A stretch of DNA of 64,000 bases, from the NCBI GenBank assembly GCA_038141525.1, contig JAYQIF010000001.1, positions 244,117 through 308,116 on the forward strand, written 5' to 3'. Below, piece after piece: positions 55,222 to 63,699 of the stretch. Numbering within the stretch: position 1 is the first letter of the stretch; the number at the start of each line of letters is the position of its first letter. Under the pieces are notes generated by a model. The model was not told the origin of the DNA, made no database searches, and saw only the letters and a list, made by a program, of their open reading frames with translations. Origin of the DNA: BACL21 sp038141525 (GTDB lineage Bacteria > Bacteroidota > Bacteroidia > Flavobacteriales > Flavobacteriaceae). The translations under genes and the position numbers were made by a program.

Positions 55222-56409
55222 ATGAAAATTTTGATTTCGGTAGAACAAGCGATTTCGCTCATTAAAAAAAATGTAGGCCAAGGCATTGCACAAGAAACTA
55301 TTGCTCTGGAGCAAGCACTCGGCTATATCTCGGCAGAAGATATTTTTGCGCCCATAAGCCTGCCCCCCTTTCGTCAGTCTGCCATGGACGGTTATGCCCT
55401 AAATTACCACAGTGGCGATACATTTGACGTCATGGGCGAGGTAAAAGCTGGAGATTCGATGAGTCCAATTCTTAAAAAAGGACAGTGTGTGAGAATTTTC
55501 ACCGGAGCCATGGTCCCAAAAACTGCCAATGTTGTCATCAAGCAAGAGTCCGTGCTCAGAAATGAAGACACAGTCAGCGTCCAACAAGATATCGTCCCAG
55601 GCAGCAATATTCGACCTGAAGGAGAGCAAATTAAAGCTAATGAGCTTGCGCTGAGTCGGGGAACATATTTAAACGCAAGCACAATTGGTTTTCTGGCCGG
55701 GATGGGACTCGTTAGCGTGTCGGTTTACAAAAAACCAACCGTGGCCATAGTGATCACCGGAAACGAACTTGTTACGGGTGGGAAACCACTTGAACAAGGG
55801 CAAATTTATGAGAGTAACGCCATAATGCTAAGCAGTGCCTTGCAGAATATTGGCATCAATAAAGTGGATATTCTTACCGTGAGAGACAACTACCAGGACA
55901 CGGAAGATATTTTGACCCAAGCACTTGATCAATATGATTTTACCTTAGTTTCAGGGGGCATCTCTGTCGGAGATTATGACTTTGTTGGCAGTGCCTTAAA
56001 TACAATTGGCGTTGAGCAAATTTTTTATAAGGTCAAGCAGAAACCAGGAAAACCCTTGTATTTTGGAAAAAAAACTAAAAATTATGTCTTTGCCCTGCCG
56101 GGAAATCCTGCCTCAGCACTCAGTTGTTTTTATGTTTATGTGGCTCTAGCGATCGCTCGATTTTCTGGCAAACCAAATTCTGGTGTCAAAAGGTCCCAGC
56201 TTTTGGCTGAAAATAATTTTGTCAAGTCCGGGACTAGAGCCTACTTTTTAAAAGCCTTTGCCAAAGCAGAAACTGTAGAAATACTCGAGGGACAAGCCTC
56301 GTCCATGCTGCGCTCATTTGCCACAGCAAATGCTTTAGTTTATCTCCCTGAGCAAGTGAACTCCATAAAACAAGGCGATTTAGTAGAAGTATGGTACTTA
56401 CCCAGTTAG
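55222..56409 (+). CDS. moeA: molybdopterin molybdenumtransferase MoeA
   Basis: Inserts molybdate into adenylated molybdopterin. 395 residues from ATG 55222 (a GTG at 55213 also in frame). Four-domain protein: MDGYAL, VRIFTGAMVPKTANVVIKQE, then the MogA-like core VAIVITGNELVTGG, SGGISVGDYDFV, KPGKPLYFG, LPGNPASALSCFYV. First gene of a seven-gene plus-strand operon. Confidence 0.94.
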   Translation: MKILISVEQAISLIKKNVGQGIAQETIALEQALGYISAEDIFAPISLPPFRQSAMDGYALNYHSGDTFDVMGEVKAGDSMSPILKKGQCVRIFTGAMVPKTANVVIKQESVLRNEDTVSVQQDIVPGSNIRPEGEQIKANELALSRGTYLNASTIGFLAGMGLVSVSVYKKPTVAIVITGNELVTGGKPLEQGQIYESNAIMLSSALQNIGINKVDILTVRDNYQDTEDILTQALDQYDFTLVSGGISVGDYDFVGSALNTIGVEQIFYKVKQKPGKPLYFGKKTKNYVFALPGNPASALSCFYVYVALAIARFSGKPNSGVKRSQLLAENNFVKSGTRAYFLKAFAKAETVEILEGQASSMLRSFATANALVYLPEQVNSIKQGDLVEVWYLPS

Positions 56410-56413
56410 TATT

Positions 56414-56743
56414 ATGAGTTATCAAATAAAATATAAAATTTGGATTGAGGCAGATCAGCAGACTTTTCTAGGGAGCGGCAGAATAAAGCTCTTGAAGGCC
56501 GTCGAAGAATTAGGCTCATTGAACAAAGCCGCTAAAAAACTGAATATATCCTATAAAAAAGCATGGGATTTGATTCAAAGCGTCAACGAAACTGCACAAA
56601 AACCGATGATCACAACGACAACCGGTGGCAGTGGCGGGGGCGGCATGACCTTGACTGACTACGGCAAAACAATGATTGCCCGCTATGAACATTTGAGCCT
56701 GAGTACCGCAGCATTCATGCATCGACAAAAATTTGAACAATAA
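56414..56743 (+). CDS. ModE-type winged-helix protein without TOBE domain
   Basis: 109 residues. Equivalent to the N-terminal HTH of ModE (FLGSGRIKLLKAVEELGSLNKAAKKLNISYKKAWDLIQSVNE ... MTLTDYGKTMIARYE). It lacks the molybdate-binding MOP/TOBE domains, so it may sense metal through a partner or act as a simple regulator of the Moco operon. A glycine-rich turn TTTGGSGGGGM is in the wing. Four bases after moeA. Confidence 0.8.
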   Translation: MSYQIKYKIWIEADQQTFLGSGRIKLLKAVEELGSLNKAAKKLNISYKKAWDLIQSVNETAQKPMITTTTGGSGGGGMTLTDYGKTMIARYEHLSLSTAAFMHRQKFEQ

Positions 56744-56749
56744 ACACTT

Positions 56750-56992
56750 ATGATCCACAAAGTACACCTAAAATATTTTGGCCAAATTGCCGAGTTTACC
56801 GGTAAGTCTTCAGAAATAATCACTGTGGAGACCACTATCGTTAAGGAGATTTTGGACCTACTGAACCAAAGCTACCCCGGACTATCTGCTCAAGAATTTA
56901 ATGTTGCTGTGGATCATGAAATAGTCGATACACAGCACCAAGTCATAAAAGACATCGAAATTGCCCTATTGCCTCCTTTTGCCGGAGGTTAA
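56750..56992 (+). CDS. moaD: molybdopterin synthase small subunit
   Basis: 80-residue ubiquitin-fold sulfur carrier ending in GG (LLPPFAGG), the C-terminus that MoeB adenylates. N-terminal HLKYFGQIAEFTGKSSE. Length and tail are typical. Overlaps no neighbour; 17 bases to moeB. Confidence 0.9.
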   Translation: MIHKVHLKYFGQIAEFTGKSSEIITVETTIVKEILDLLNQSYPGLSAQEFNVAVDHEIVDTQHQVIKDIEIALLPPFAGG

Positions 56993-57009
56993 CCCCCTAA
57001 AAAACTAAA

Positions 57010-57781
57010 TTGGACCATCAAGAGAAATATATAAGACAAATAGAACTCCCTGAAATCGGCGTAGCAGGACAAGAACGTTTGCGGCAGGCGCGGGTATTGG
57101 TCGTCGGAGCCGGTGGCCTTGGGTGTTCTGCGCTGCAGTATCTCGCTTCCACTGGAGTCGGCACACTGGGCATTGTAGATTTCGATACCATCGCGCTTTC
57201 GAATCTTCACAGGCAGATTCTCTATACTGTCCAAGACGTCGGCGCCCCCAAAGTAACGGTAGCCAAAAAACGGTTAGCGCAACTCAATCCGGAATGCGTC
57301 ATAAACACTTACAATACGCTCTTGTCCTCAAAAAATGCCCAAGAGATTATCCAGGATTACGATCTCATTATCGATGCTACAGATATGATTCCGGTGCGTT
57401 ATATAATCAACGATGCTTGTCTTGAACTGAACAAACCGCTTATTTACGGGGCCATTTACAAATATCAAGGCCAAGTGGCGGTGTTTAACCATCAGAACGG
57501 CCCAACCTACGATGCCTCTTTCCGGATCCCCCCAAAGAGAAAATCCAAAATTGTGATCAGCGAGGTGTATTGCCCGTATTGCCGGGATTATAGGATTAAT
57601 GCAGGCCACAGAGGCCATTAAAATAATTATCGGATTTGGAACAACGCTGAGTGGGTATGTCGGGCTTTTTGACCTTGCGAGCATGCAATGGGAACGCATT
57701 AAAATTAAGCGAAAACAGCCCTATAAAAAATCAGAAGGAACTGAGTTAGATAGAGCATCTTTAATCAGTTCAAATTATTAA
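57010..57781 (+). CDS. moeB: MoaD adenylyltransferase (two frame breaks near 57564 and 57584)
   Basis: E1-like enzyme that activates MoaD. TTG start. VLVVGAGGLGCSALQYLASTGVGTLGIVDFD is the ATP-binding Rossmann fold, LSNLHRQILY the conserved R-finger, DATDMIPVRYIINDACLELNKPLIYGAI the core. The frame is lost at GAGGTG (57564) and CCGGGA (57584), each one G short; corrected it reads ISEGVLPVLPGIIGLMQATEAIKIII and reaches 257 residues. No Rhodanese domain. The two CxxC zinc pairs of E. coli MoeB are not visible. Confidence 0.88.
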
Positions 57782-57798
57782 CAATACAAGCAAAAACA

Positions 57799-58242
57799 AT
57801 GAGTGAACATAAACCAAAAAACGTATTTATTCAGGGCCCGATCAGCCCGGAATTTATCGGTCGTTCCATAGCCAAACATCAAACCAAAACAAGCATTGGG
57901 GCGCATAACATTTTTTTAGGTCAAGTTCGGGCCGATCATATAGACGGTAAAACAGTAACGGCTATTGAGTATTCCGCCTATAAGGAAATGGCCAACAAAG
58001 TCTTTCACAACATTCGCGAATCAATTTTTGACAAATACGACATCACCTGTATGCACATTTATCACAGTATTGGCAGGGTAAATGTCGGAGAAATTTGCCT
58101 TTTTGTTTTTGTTTCCGCGCCCCACAGAAAAGTGGTTTTTCGGGCGCTTGAAGAAATTGTTGAGGCCATCAAAGCACAGGCCCCAGTTTTTGGCAAAGAG
58201 ATATTTGACGACAAATCACATCAATGGAAGGTTAATCAATAA
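57799..58242 (+). CDS. moaE: molybdopterin synthase large subunit
   Basis: 147 residues. Transfers sulfur from MoaD to cPMP. FLGQVRADHIDGKTVTAIEYSAYKEMANK, HIYHSIGRVNVGEICLFVFVSAPHRKVVFRALEEIVEAIKAQAPVFGKEIF with the catalytic Lys near PVFGKE. Intact. Confidence 0.92.
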   Translation: MSEHKPKNVFIQGPISPEFIGRSIAKHQTKTSIGAHNIFLGQVRADHIDGKTVTAIEYSAYKEMANKVFHNIRESIFDKYDITCMHIYHSIGRVNVGEICLFVFVSAPHRKVVFRALEEIVEAIKAQAPVFGKEIFDDKSHQWKVNQ

Positions 58243-58250
58243 GCAATAAA

Positions 58251-59162
58251 ATGGTAGATATTACCCACAAAAAAACGACCCTGCGGATTGCAACAGCACA
58301 GGCGACTGTAAAAGTTAGTAAACCAGAAACCATAACCGCCCTTGAGAACGACACAGTTCCCAAAGGCAATGTTTTTGCCATGAGCAAAGCAGCCGGGCTG
58401 CTCGGAGTAAAAAAGACTCCCGAATTACTGCCTGATTGCCATCCAATCCCCATAGAGTACACTGATGTACGATACGCGATCAACGGACTAGAAATCACTA
58501 TAGATTTTACCGTTAAAACCATCTACAAGACCGGTGTTGAAGTAGAGGCCATGCATGGGGCGAGTATCGTGGCGTTAAATATGTACGACATGCTTAAGCC
58601 TATAGACAAAGGCGTGGAAATCCACCACATAAAATTATTAGAAAAACGTGGCGGAAAAAGTGACTTTACTAAAGATACAGGGGCAAAAATAAAAGCAACC
58701 GTTGTCGTTTGTTCCGATACCATTGCCGCAGGAAAAAAAGAAGACAAAGCCGGTAAGACCATAATCGCTCAACTCGAAAGTTTTGGAGTAGACATAGCAG
58801 AGTATACCGTCATCCCCGACGAGACTCATCTCATCCAAGAAAAAACTAAAGCCTATGTTGCTCAGGGCATGGATTTAGTGATTTTCACGGGCGGTACAGG
58901 CCTATCTCCCAGAGACGTCACCCCAGAGGCGCTTAAACCCTTGCTCGAGCGCAATATTCCGGGGATCGAAGAAAGCATCCGCAGTTATGGTCAAGCGCGC
59001 ACCCCTTATGCCATGCTCTCAAGAAGCGTCGCCGGAATGATGGGGAGTAGCCTTATTCTCGCTCTTCCAGGGTCTACTAGAGGTGCGGCAGAGTCCATGG
59101 AGGCGATTTTTCCTCAAGTCTTACACATTTTTCAAGTCGCTCAAGGAAGCCGTCACGACTAA
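58251..59162 (+). CDS. MoaC-MogA/MoaB fusion protein
   Basis: 303 residues. MoaC half (about 1-145): FAMSKAAGLLGVKKTPELLPDCHPIP and VEAMHGASIVALNMYDMLK, the cPMP synthase. MoaB/MogA half (about 150-300): VVVCSDTIAAGKKEDKAGK, LVIFTGGTGLSPRDVTPEALKPLLER, ALPGSTRGAAESMEAI, the molybdopterin adenylyltransferase. A known fusion in Bacteroidota. Joins the second and fourth reactions of the pathway in one chain. Confidence 0.92.
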   Translation: MVDITHKKTTLRIATAQATVKVSKPETITALENDTVPKGNVFAMSKAAGLLGVKKTPELLPDCHPIPIEYTDVRYAINGLEITIDFTVKTIYKTGVEVEAMHGASIVALNMYDMLKPIDKGVEIHHIKLLEKRGGKSDFTKDTGAKIKATVVVCSDTIAAGKKEDKAGKTIIAQLESFGVDIAEYTVIPDETHLIQEKTKAYVAQGMDLVIFTGGTGLSPRDVTPEALKPLLERNIPGIEESIRSYGQARTPYAMLSRSVAGMMGSSLILALPGSTRGAAESMEAIFPQVLHIFQVAQGSRHD

Positions 59163-59172
59163 GTCCATTAAT

Positions 59173-60162
59173 ATGTTAGAAGATACCTTTGGCAGACAAC
59201 ACAATTACTTGCGCATTTCGCTCACCGAGCAATGCAATTTGCGTTGTAGCTATTGTATGCCCGCAGAGGGCGTCCCCCTGTCCCCTAAGGGGCATTTAAT
59301 GACAGCCGATGAAATTTATACAATTGCGCAGACCTTTGTCAAAGAGGGGGTGACTAAAATTCGACTCACTGGAGGAGAACCGCTCGTTAGAAAAGACGCC
59401 AAAGATATTCTGCACAAATTATCCTCGCTCGATGTGCCGCTGTCCATAACCACTAACGCCGTAATCACAGATCGATTTATCGGTTTATTCAAAGCACTGG
59501 GAATTAAAGACATCAATGTTAGTCTGGATACCTTGAATCCTGATCGCTTTAAGACCATTACACGGCGTGATTATTTCCAGCGCGTTTATGACAATATATT
59601 TTTACTGCTTAAAGAGGGCTTCAATATAAAGCTCAACTGCGTTTTGATGAAAGGGGTTAATGAGGATGAAATCATTGACTTTATCAAACTTTCAAAACAT
59701 CATTTAATCCACATTCGCTTTATAGAGTTTATGCCCTTTGAGGGCAATAGTTGGGATCGTTCCAAACTAATCTCTTATCAAGAAATCATGGATCAGGTCG
59801 CTTTGACCTATGAAGAGTCCGATGTGCTTCGCATCCAAGACCGGCCAAACGACACCTCAAAAAACTATCAAATCAAAAACTTCAGAGGAACTTTTGCCAT
59901 TATCAGTACCGTGACCAATCCATTTTGCGATTCATGCAATAGACTAAGATTAACCGCTAACGGCCGGATAAAAAATTGCCTTTTTTCTGCAACTGAAACC
60001 GATTTACTGACCCCGCTACGGAATGGACAGGCTATTGAGCCATTCATTCAAAAAGCCGTGGCCGCTAAACTCAAGATGCGCGGAGGAATGGCTACCCCCG
60101 AGAAATTTCATGACCCAACTCAGTACGAAAAAAACCTAAGTATGATTACTATCGGGGGCTAA
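59173..60162 (+). CDS. moaA: GTP 3',8-cyclase MoaA
   Basis: Radical SAM enzyme, first step of molybdopterin synthesis. Start ATG 59173 (LEDTFGRQHNYLRISLTEQCNLRCSYCMPAEG); the frame is open upstream inside the MoaC-MoaB gene, but homology starts here. Second cluster CDSCNRLRLTANGRIKNCLF. C-terminal GG. 329 residues. Last gene of the Moco operon, stop adjacent to the convergent desaturase gene. Confidence 0.94.
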   Translation: MLEDTFGRQHNYLRISLTEQCNLRCSYCMPAEGVPLSPKGHLMTADEIYTIAQTFVKEGVTKIRLTGGEPLVRKDAKDILHKLSSLDVPLSITTNAVITDRFIGLFKALGIKDINVSLDTLNPDRFKTITRRDYFQRVYDNIFLLLKEGFNIKLNCVLMKGVNEDEIIDFIKLSKHHLIHIRFIEFMPFEGNSWDRSKLISYQEIMDQVALTYEESDVLRIQDRPNDTSKNYQIKNFRGTFAIISTVTNPFCDSCNRLRLTANGRIKNCLFSATETDLLTPLRNGQAIEPFIQKAVAAKLKMRGGMATPEKFHDPTQYEKNLSMITIGG

Positions 60163-61038
60163 CTAGAGTTGACCTTTCTTAAAGCCGTAAGTATTCTGGC
60201 CCACAAAATCCGTGGGGAACTTTTCGTCTCCTGGAAATCCTAATTCAATAGTCCCACTATCTTCAGGAATATAGTCGGTCTTAAAGATGTAATCCCAAAG
60301 ACTGAGACTTATCCCGAAGTTCACCCCAAATTTCCCCTCAGGCAAGTCATGAGCATGGTGATACAAGTGCATTACCGGGTTATTGAAAATATATTTGAGT
60401 GGCCCCCATGTGACTTTAATGTTGGCATGGTTGATGTGTCCAATAGTAATGGCTAAGAAATGAACGATGTAGGCCTGCTGTGGTTCAAATCCAAACAAAA
60501 TCATGACACCAAAGGTTTTGAGCGGCTTGTAGAGTATATTCTCCATCCAGTGATACCTCAGGTGTGCCGCAAAGCCCATCTCTTTGACACTGTGGTGTAC
60601 TTTGTGAAATTTCCAGAGGAAAGAATACTTATGCAATAGCGTATGGGTAAACCACTGAACAAAATCAAGAACCACAAAAAAGATCAAGAGTTGTCCCCAC
60701 ATTGGCCAACCCGATGGGTCAAAAAAGGCCAGTGATTTGTCGGTAATGCCAATGTCTTCAAAACCAAGCTGTAAGAGTTTATAAAATCCACTAATGGCTA
60801 CAGAAAAAATGAAGAAATTAAAAAACATATAAAAGCCATCGAGCCAAAAGTCCTTTCTAAACGCAGACTGGTCCTTGCGCCATGGAAATACAATTTCTAA
60901 CAGCCACACCACAAGAGAAATGACAATGAGACCATAAAAATAATTCGTGTACCACGGCACCTCAAACAATATTGATTTACCGGTCCAGTCGATAGTGCCC
61001 ATTAAGGCATTGATAAAACCATCTAAATATTTTTCCAT
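60163..61038 (-). CDS. fatty acid hydroxylase/sterol desaturase family protein
   Basis: 291 residues, four or more membrane helices. Diiron histidine clusters HTLLHKYSFLWKFHKVHHS, HLRYHWMEN and HLYHHAHDLPEG. A membrane-bound oxygenase of unknown substrate. Last gene of the sulfite oxidase operon, 6 bases from the rhodanese gene stop, so likely co-expressed; the functional link is unclear. Confidence 0.85.
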   Translation of the reverse strand: MEKYLDGFINALMGTIDWTGKSILFEVPWYTNYFYGLIVISLVVWLLEIVFPWRKDQSAFRKDFWLDGFYMFFNFFIFSVAISGFYKLLQLGFEDIGITDKSLAFFDPSGWPMWGQLLIFFVVLDFVQWFTHTLLHKYSFLWKFHKVHHSVKEMGFAAHLRYHWMENILYKPLKTFGVMILFGFEPQQAYIVHFLAITIGHINHANIKVTWGPLKYIFNNPVMHLYHHAHDLPEGKFGVNFGISLSLWDYIFKTDYIPEDSGTIELGFPGDEKFPTDFVGQNTYGFKKGQL

Positions 61039-61044
61039 AGCAAT

Positions 61045-62013
61045 TTAAAATATCGTAGTTATACTGTCTTTTTTCTTTGGATAATTGTCAAAATTAGACC
61101 ATTCTGTCCATGATCCATCATAATTTTTGACGTTTTTGTAACCTAATAATTCCGTCAACACAAAAGTCGTGTGCGCCGAACGCACCCCTGAATGACAGTA
61201 GGCCACTACTGCTTGTTCTTTATCGGGAATAACCGCGCTATAAATTTTTTCTAACGCCTCAACTCCTTTGAATTTTTTATCACCAGAATAGTTAACACAA
61301 TCGGCCCAATCCATAAGTAAACTCCCGGGAATACGCCCTGCTGATTTTGCCCCCGATTTTTGCTGCACACCCGTAAATTCATTTTGTGTTCGGGTATCAA
61401 AAATCACCGGTGGATTATCTCCACCTACAAAGGCTAACATTTGCTCTTTGTTCACATACAAGCTCATCGGAGACTCTTCTGGCAATTTAAATTCGGCTGG
61501 CTCAACAATCGTCTGCTCCTTGGTAAGGATCCCTCCGGCCTCAGTCCATGCACTAAGCCCGCCATTGAGAATTTTTACATTGTCGAAGCCATAATTTTTC
61601 AGAACCCACCAAAGTCTAGCAGCATCACAAGAGGCCACATTATCATAGACAATGACGGTGTCACTGTTTTCAATTCCTTTTGCGCCAAACAACTCTTCGA
61701 GTTGACTTTTTGAACACATCATTCCTTTGTAAGGATAGCTTGCATCTTCAATATCGCTTCGCCATATTTGAACAGACCCCTCAATATGACCCTGATTGTA
61801 CTCCTTTTCCCTGCCAAAGTGAACCACTTTAGTATTGGGGTATTTTTGGCTCAGTTGGAGTTCCTGTGCTTCAATAATGTGAGCAGAACCAGAATAATCT
61901 GCGTTTTGATGTAATGAAACAGACTCATCACTCTTGGACTTCTGGCTCGATTTTTCCTGACATGAAAAAAATATCAAGGCAATAACAATGTATGTACTAG
62001 TTTTCCAAATCAT
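61045..62013 (-). CDS. two-domain rhodanese lipoprotein
   Basis: 322 residues. Lipobox IFFSCQEK, then two rhodanese domains; the C-terminal one carries the active Cys in AYCHSGVRSAHT, the first has VYDNVASCDAARLWW without the loop Cys. Thiosulfate or 3-mercaptopyruvate sulfurtransferase in the periplasm. In an operon with sulfite oxidase, the sulfurtransferase could make sulfite from thiosulfate. Starts within the cytochrome gene. Confidence 0.88.
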   Translation of the reverse strand: MIWKTSTYIVIALIFFSCQEKSSQKSKSDESVSLHQNADYSGSAHIIEAQELQLSQKYPNTKVVHFGREKEYNQGHIEGSVQIWRSDIEDASYPYKGMMCSKSQLEELFGAKGIENSDTVIVYDNVASCDAARLWWVLKNYGFDNVKILNGGLSAWTEAGGILTKEQTIVEPAEFKLPEESPMSLYVNKEQMLAFVGGDNPPVIFDTRTQNEFTGVQQKSGAKSAGRIPGSLLMDWADCVNYSGDKKFKGVEALEKIYSAVIPDKEQAVVAYCHSGVRSAHTTFVLTELLGYKNVKNYDGSWTEWSNFDNYPKKKDSITTIF

Positions 62014-62479
62014 ACCATTGGATATTTTCTAATGTCATGCGTCGTCCTTTTTTCTTTACGGGATAATTGGTAACCAAATAGTTTATGATAATTTCTTCAT
62101 TGCCACCGAGATCCCATAAGTTTTGCGTCTGTTGCATCCAGTCAATGGTGGCTGCCCAACGCGCGGCGTCCATTCTATTTTGAGTCACGAGCTTGGCTGA
62201 ATGACAGTTGGTACAATTGTTTACGGTTTCCATGAGTCCCACACCGTCGATTAGTCCCGTCCGCAAGTGAATTCCATTTTCGATTTTATCCCAATTGTCA
62301 TCCTCATCAACCATCGCGTAATCCATCGATTCATCATTTTGGCCAAATATAGAATATGTAGGGTCGATCATTCCATAAACTAAAAAACAAGTGACCAAAC
62401 CAACCACACCAAACATCAATTGCATGGCTCGATAGATCTGTTTTACGCTATGTTTAAAATCTTGTTGACTCTTATTCAT
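61997..62479 (-). CDS. monohaem c-type cytochrome
   Basis: 160 residues from ATG 62479, which overlaps the sulfite oxidase stop by ATGA. One membrane helix (about 23-45, QLMFGVVGLVTCFLVYGM) anchors a periplasmic domain with NNCTNCHSAK, the haem c motif CxxCH. Probable electron acceptor of the molybdoenzyme, as SorB/SorU for SorA/SorT; this is by context. Confidence 0.82.
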   Translation of the reverse strand: MNKSQQDFKHSVKQIYRAMQLMFGVVGLVTCFLVYGMIDPTYSIFGQNDESMDYAMVDEDDNWDKIENGIHLRTGLIDGVGLMETVNNCTNCHSAKLVTQNRMDAARWAATIDWMQQTQNLWDLGGNEEIIINYLVTNYPVKKKGRRMTLENIQWYDLEN

Positions 62480-63699
62480 CCGACAACTTTTATCGCAATT
62501 CGATGACAAGCATTATTCAAATATCCCTTTGGATTCCATCCTGGCAAAACCATGGGCTGACTTGTGTTTTGACTGTCGGTTGCTCTGGCCCAGACCTCAT
62601 AATATCCATTTTTAGGAAATTTAATATCGGCTGAAAAATGTTGCCAAGCCAAACGATTGGCCGCCGGCTCTAATTCACAAGCGGTCCAGGTTGCCCCAAA
62701 ATCTATGGAGTATTCCATTTTTGCCACTTCAAGCTCTCCAGCCCAGGCGTGCCCGTTGATTTTCAAAGATTTACCCTCTTTAATTTGGGCCCCTGTTTTG
62801 GGATAAGTAATCAAAGACTTAACAGGCATAGATTCGATAATGCACATATCTTCATCTTTCACCTTCTCACCCGGAGCCACAGGTTCACAAGGGACTCTAT
62901 AGGCTGTTCCCGTCATCTTTGTTCCGTCATGTACCCGATCTCTTACACTTATACCAGTAATCCATTTACCAGAAACAGAAGCTGGCCAGCCTCCTGCGAC
63001 AAGTCGCAAAGGGTATCCGTGTGCTAAAGGAATATCCTCACCGTTCATTTTGAAGGCGAGCAATGTTTCATCTTGTAAGGCTTTAGCCATAGGCGCTCCA
63101 CGTGAAATAGGTTCCTTGTCTAGGTCCCCACTCAAATGAACATCTGCAGCGTGATACCCAATATATACGGCATCACTTTTTAGACCAACATCTTCCAAAA
63201 CATCGCGCAAGCGTACACCCGTCCAGGTGGCACATGAAACTGCACCCACGGTCCACTGATTTCCTTTGGCCGGTGGGTCAAATTCACTTCTCCCATTACC
63301 ACCACATTCCAAGGTGAGCTGATAGGTATGTTGTTTAAATTTTGACTTGAGCTGGGCTAATGTATATGTTTTTGGCGCATTGACTGATTCTCCATCAAAG
63401 GTAATGGTCCAATTTTTTACGTCTATATTTTCGGGTATTTTACCGTTATTCCGGATAAACATATTTTCATTTGAAGTAACCTTTTCATTGAGTAAATGCG
63501 CTTGCGCCTCAATATTCCATGGCCTATCATTTAAGACCACCATCCCTTTGTTTTTACCAAACATCTTAAACGGATCTGGATCTTGTAAGGCTAATGGCAC
63601 ATATCCTTCAGGCATCACATGAGCAAAAACTATTTCTGCGCCAATGATAGTGCCCACAGAGGTTAAGGCTGTTTTTCTCAGAAAGTTTCTTCTTTTCAT
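62476..63699 (-). CDS. sulfite oxidase-type molybdenum enzyme
   Basis: 407 residues. Twin-arginine signal MKRRNFLRKTALTSVGTIIGA, so exported folded. Moco domain: LECGGNGRSEF, Mo-ligand Cys in VGAVSCATWTGVRL, LVAGGWPASVSGKWITGI. C-terminal Mo-co dimerisation domain from about residue 300 (LKINGHAWAGELEVAKMEYSID). No haem domain, so electrons go to the separate cytochrome. Likely sulfite dehydrogenase, though nitrate-reducing members of the fold exist. Confidence 0.87.
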   Translation of the reverse strand: MKRRNFLRKTALTSVGTIIGAEIVFAHVMPEGYVPLALQDPDPFKMFGKNKGMVVLNDRPWNIEAQAHLLNEKVTSNENMFIRNNGKIPENIDVKNWTITFDGESVNAPKTYTLAQLKSKFKQHTYQLTLECGGNGRSEFDPPAKGNQWTVGAVSCATWTGVRLRDVLEDVGLKSDAVYIGYHAADVHLSGDLDKEPISRGAPMAKALQDETLLAFKMNGEDIPLAHGYPLRLVAGGWPASVSGKWITGISVRDRVHDGTKMTGTAYRVPCEPVAPGEKVKDEDMCIIESMPVKSLITYPKTGAQIKEGKSLKINGHAWAGELEVAKMEYSIDFGATWTACELEPAANRLAWQHFSADIKFPKNGYYEVWARATDSQNTSQPMVLPGWNPKGYLNNACHRIAIKVVG

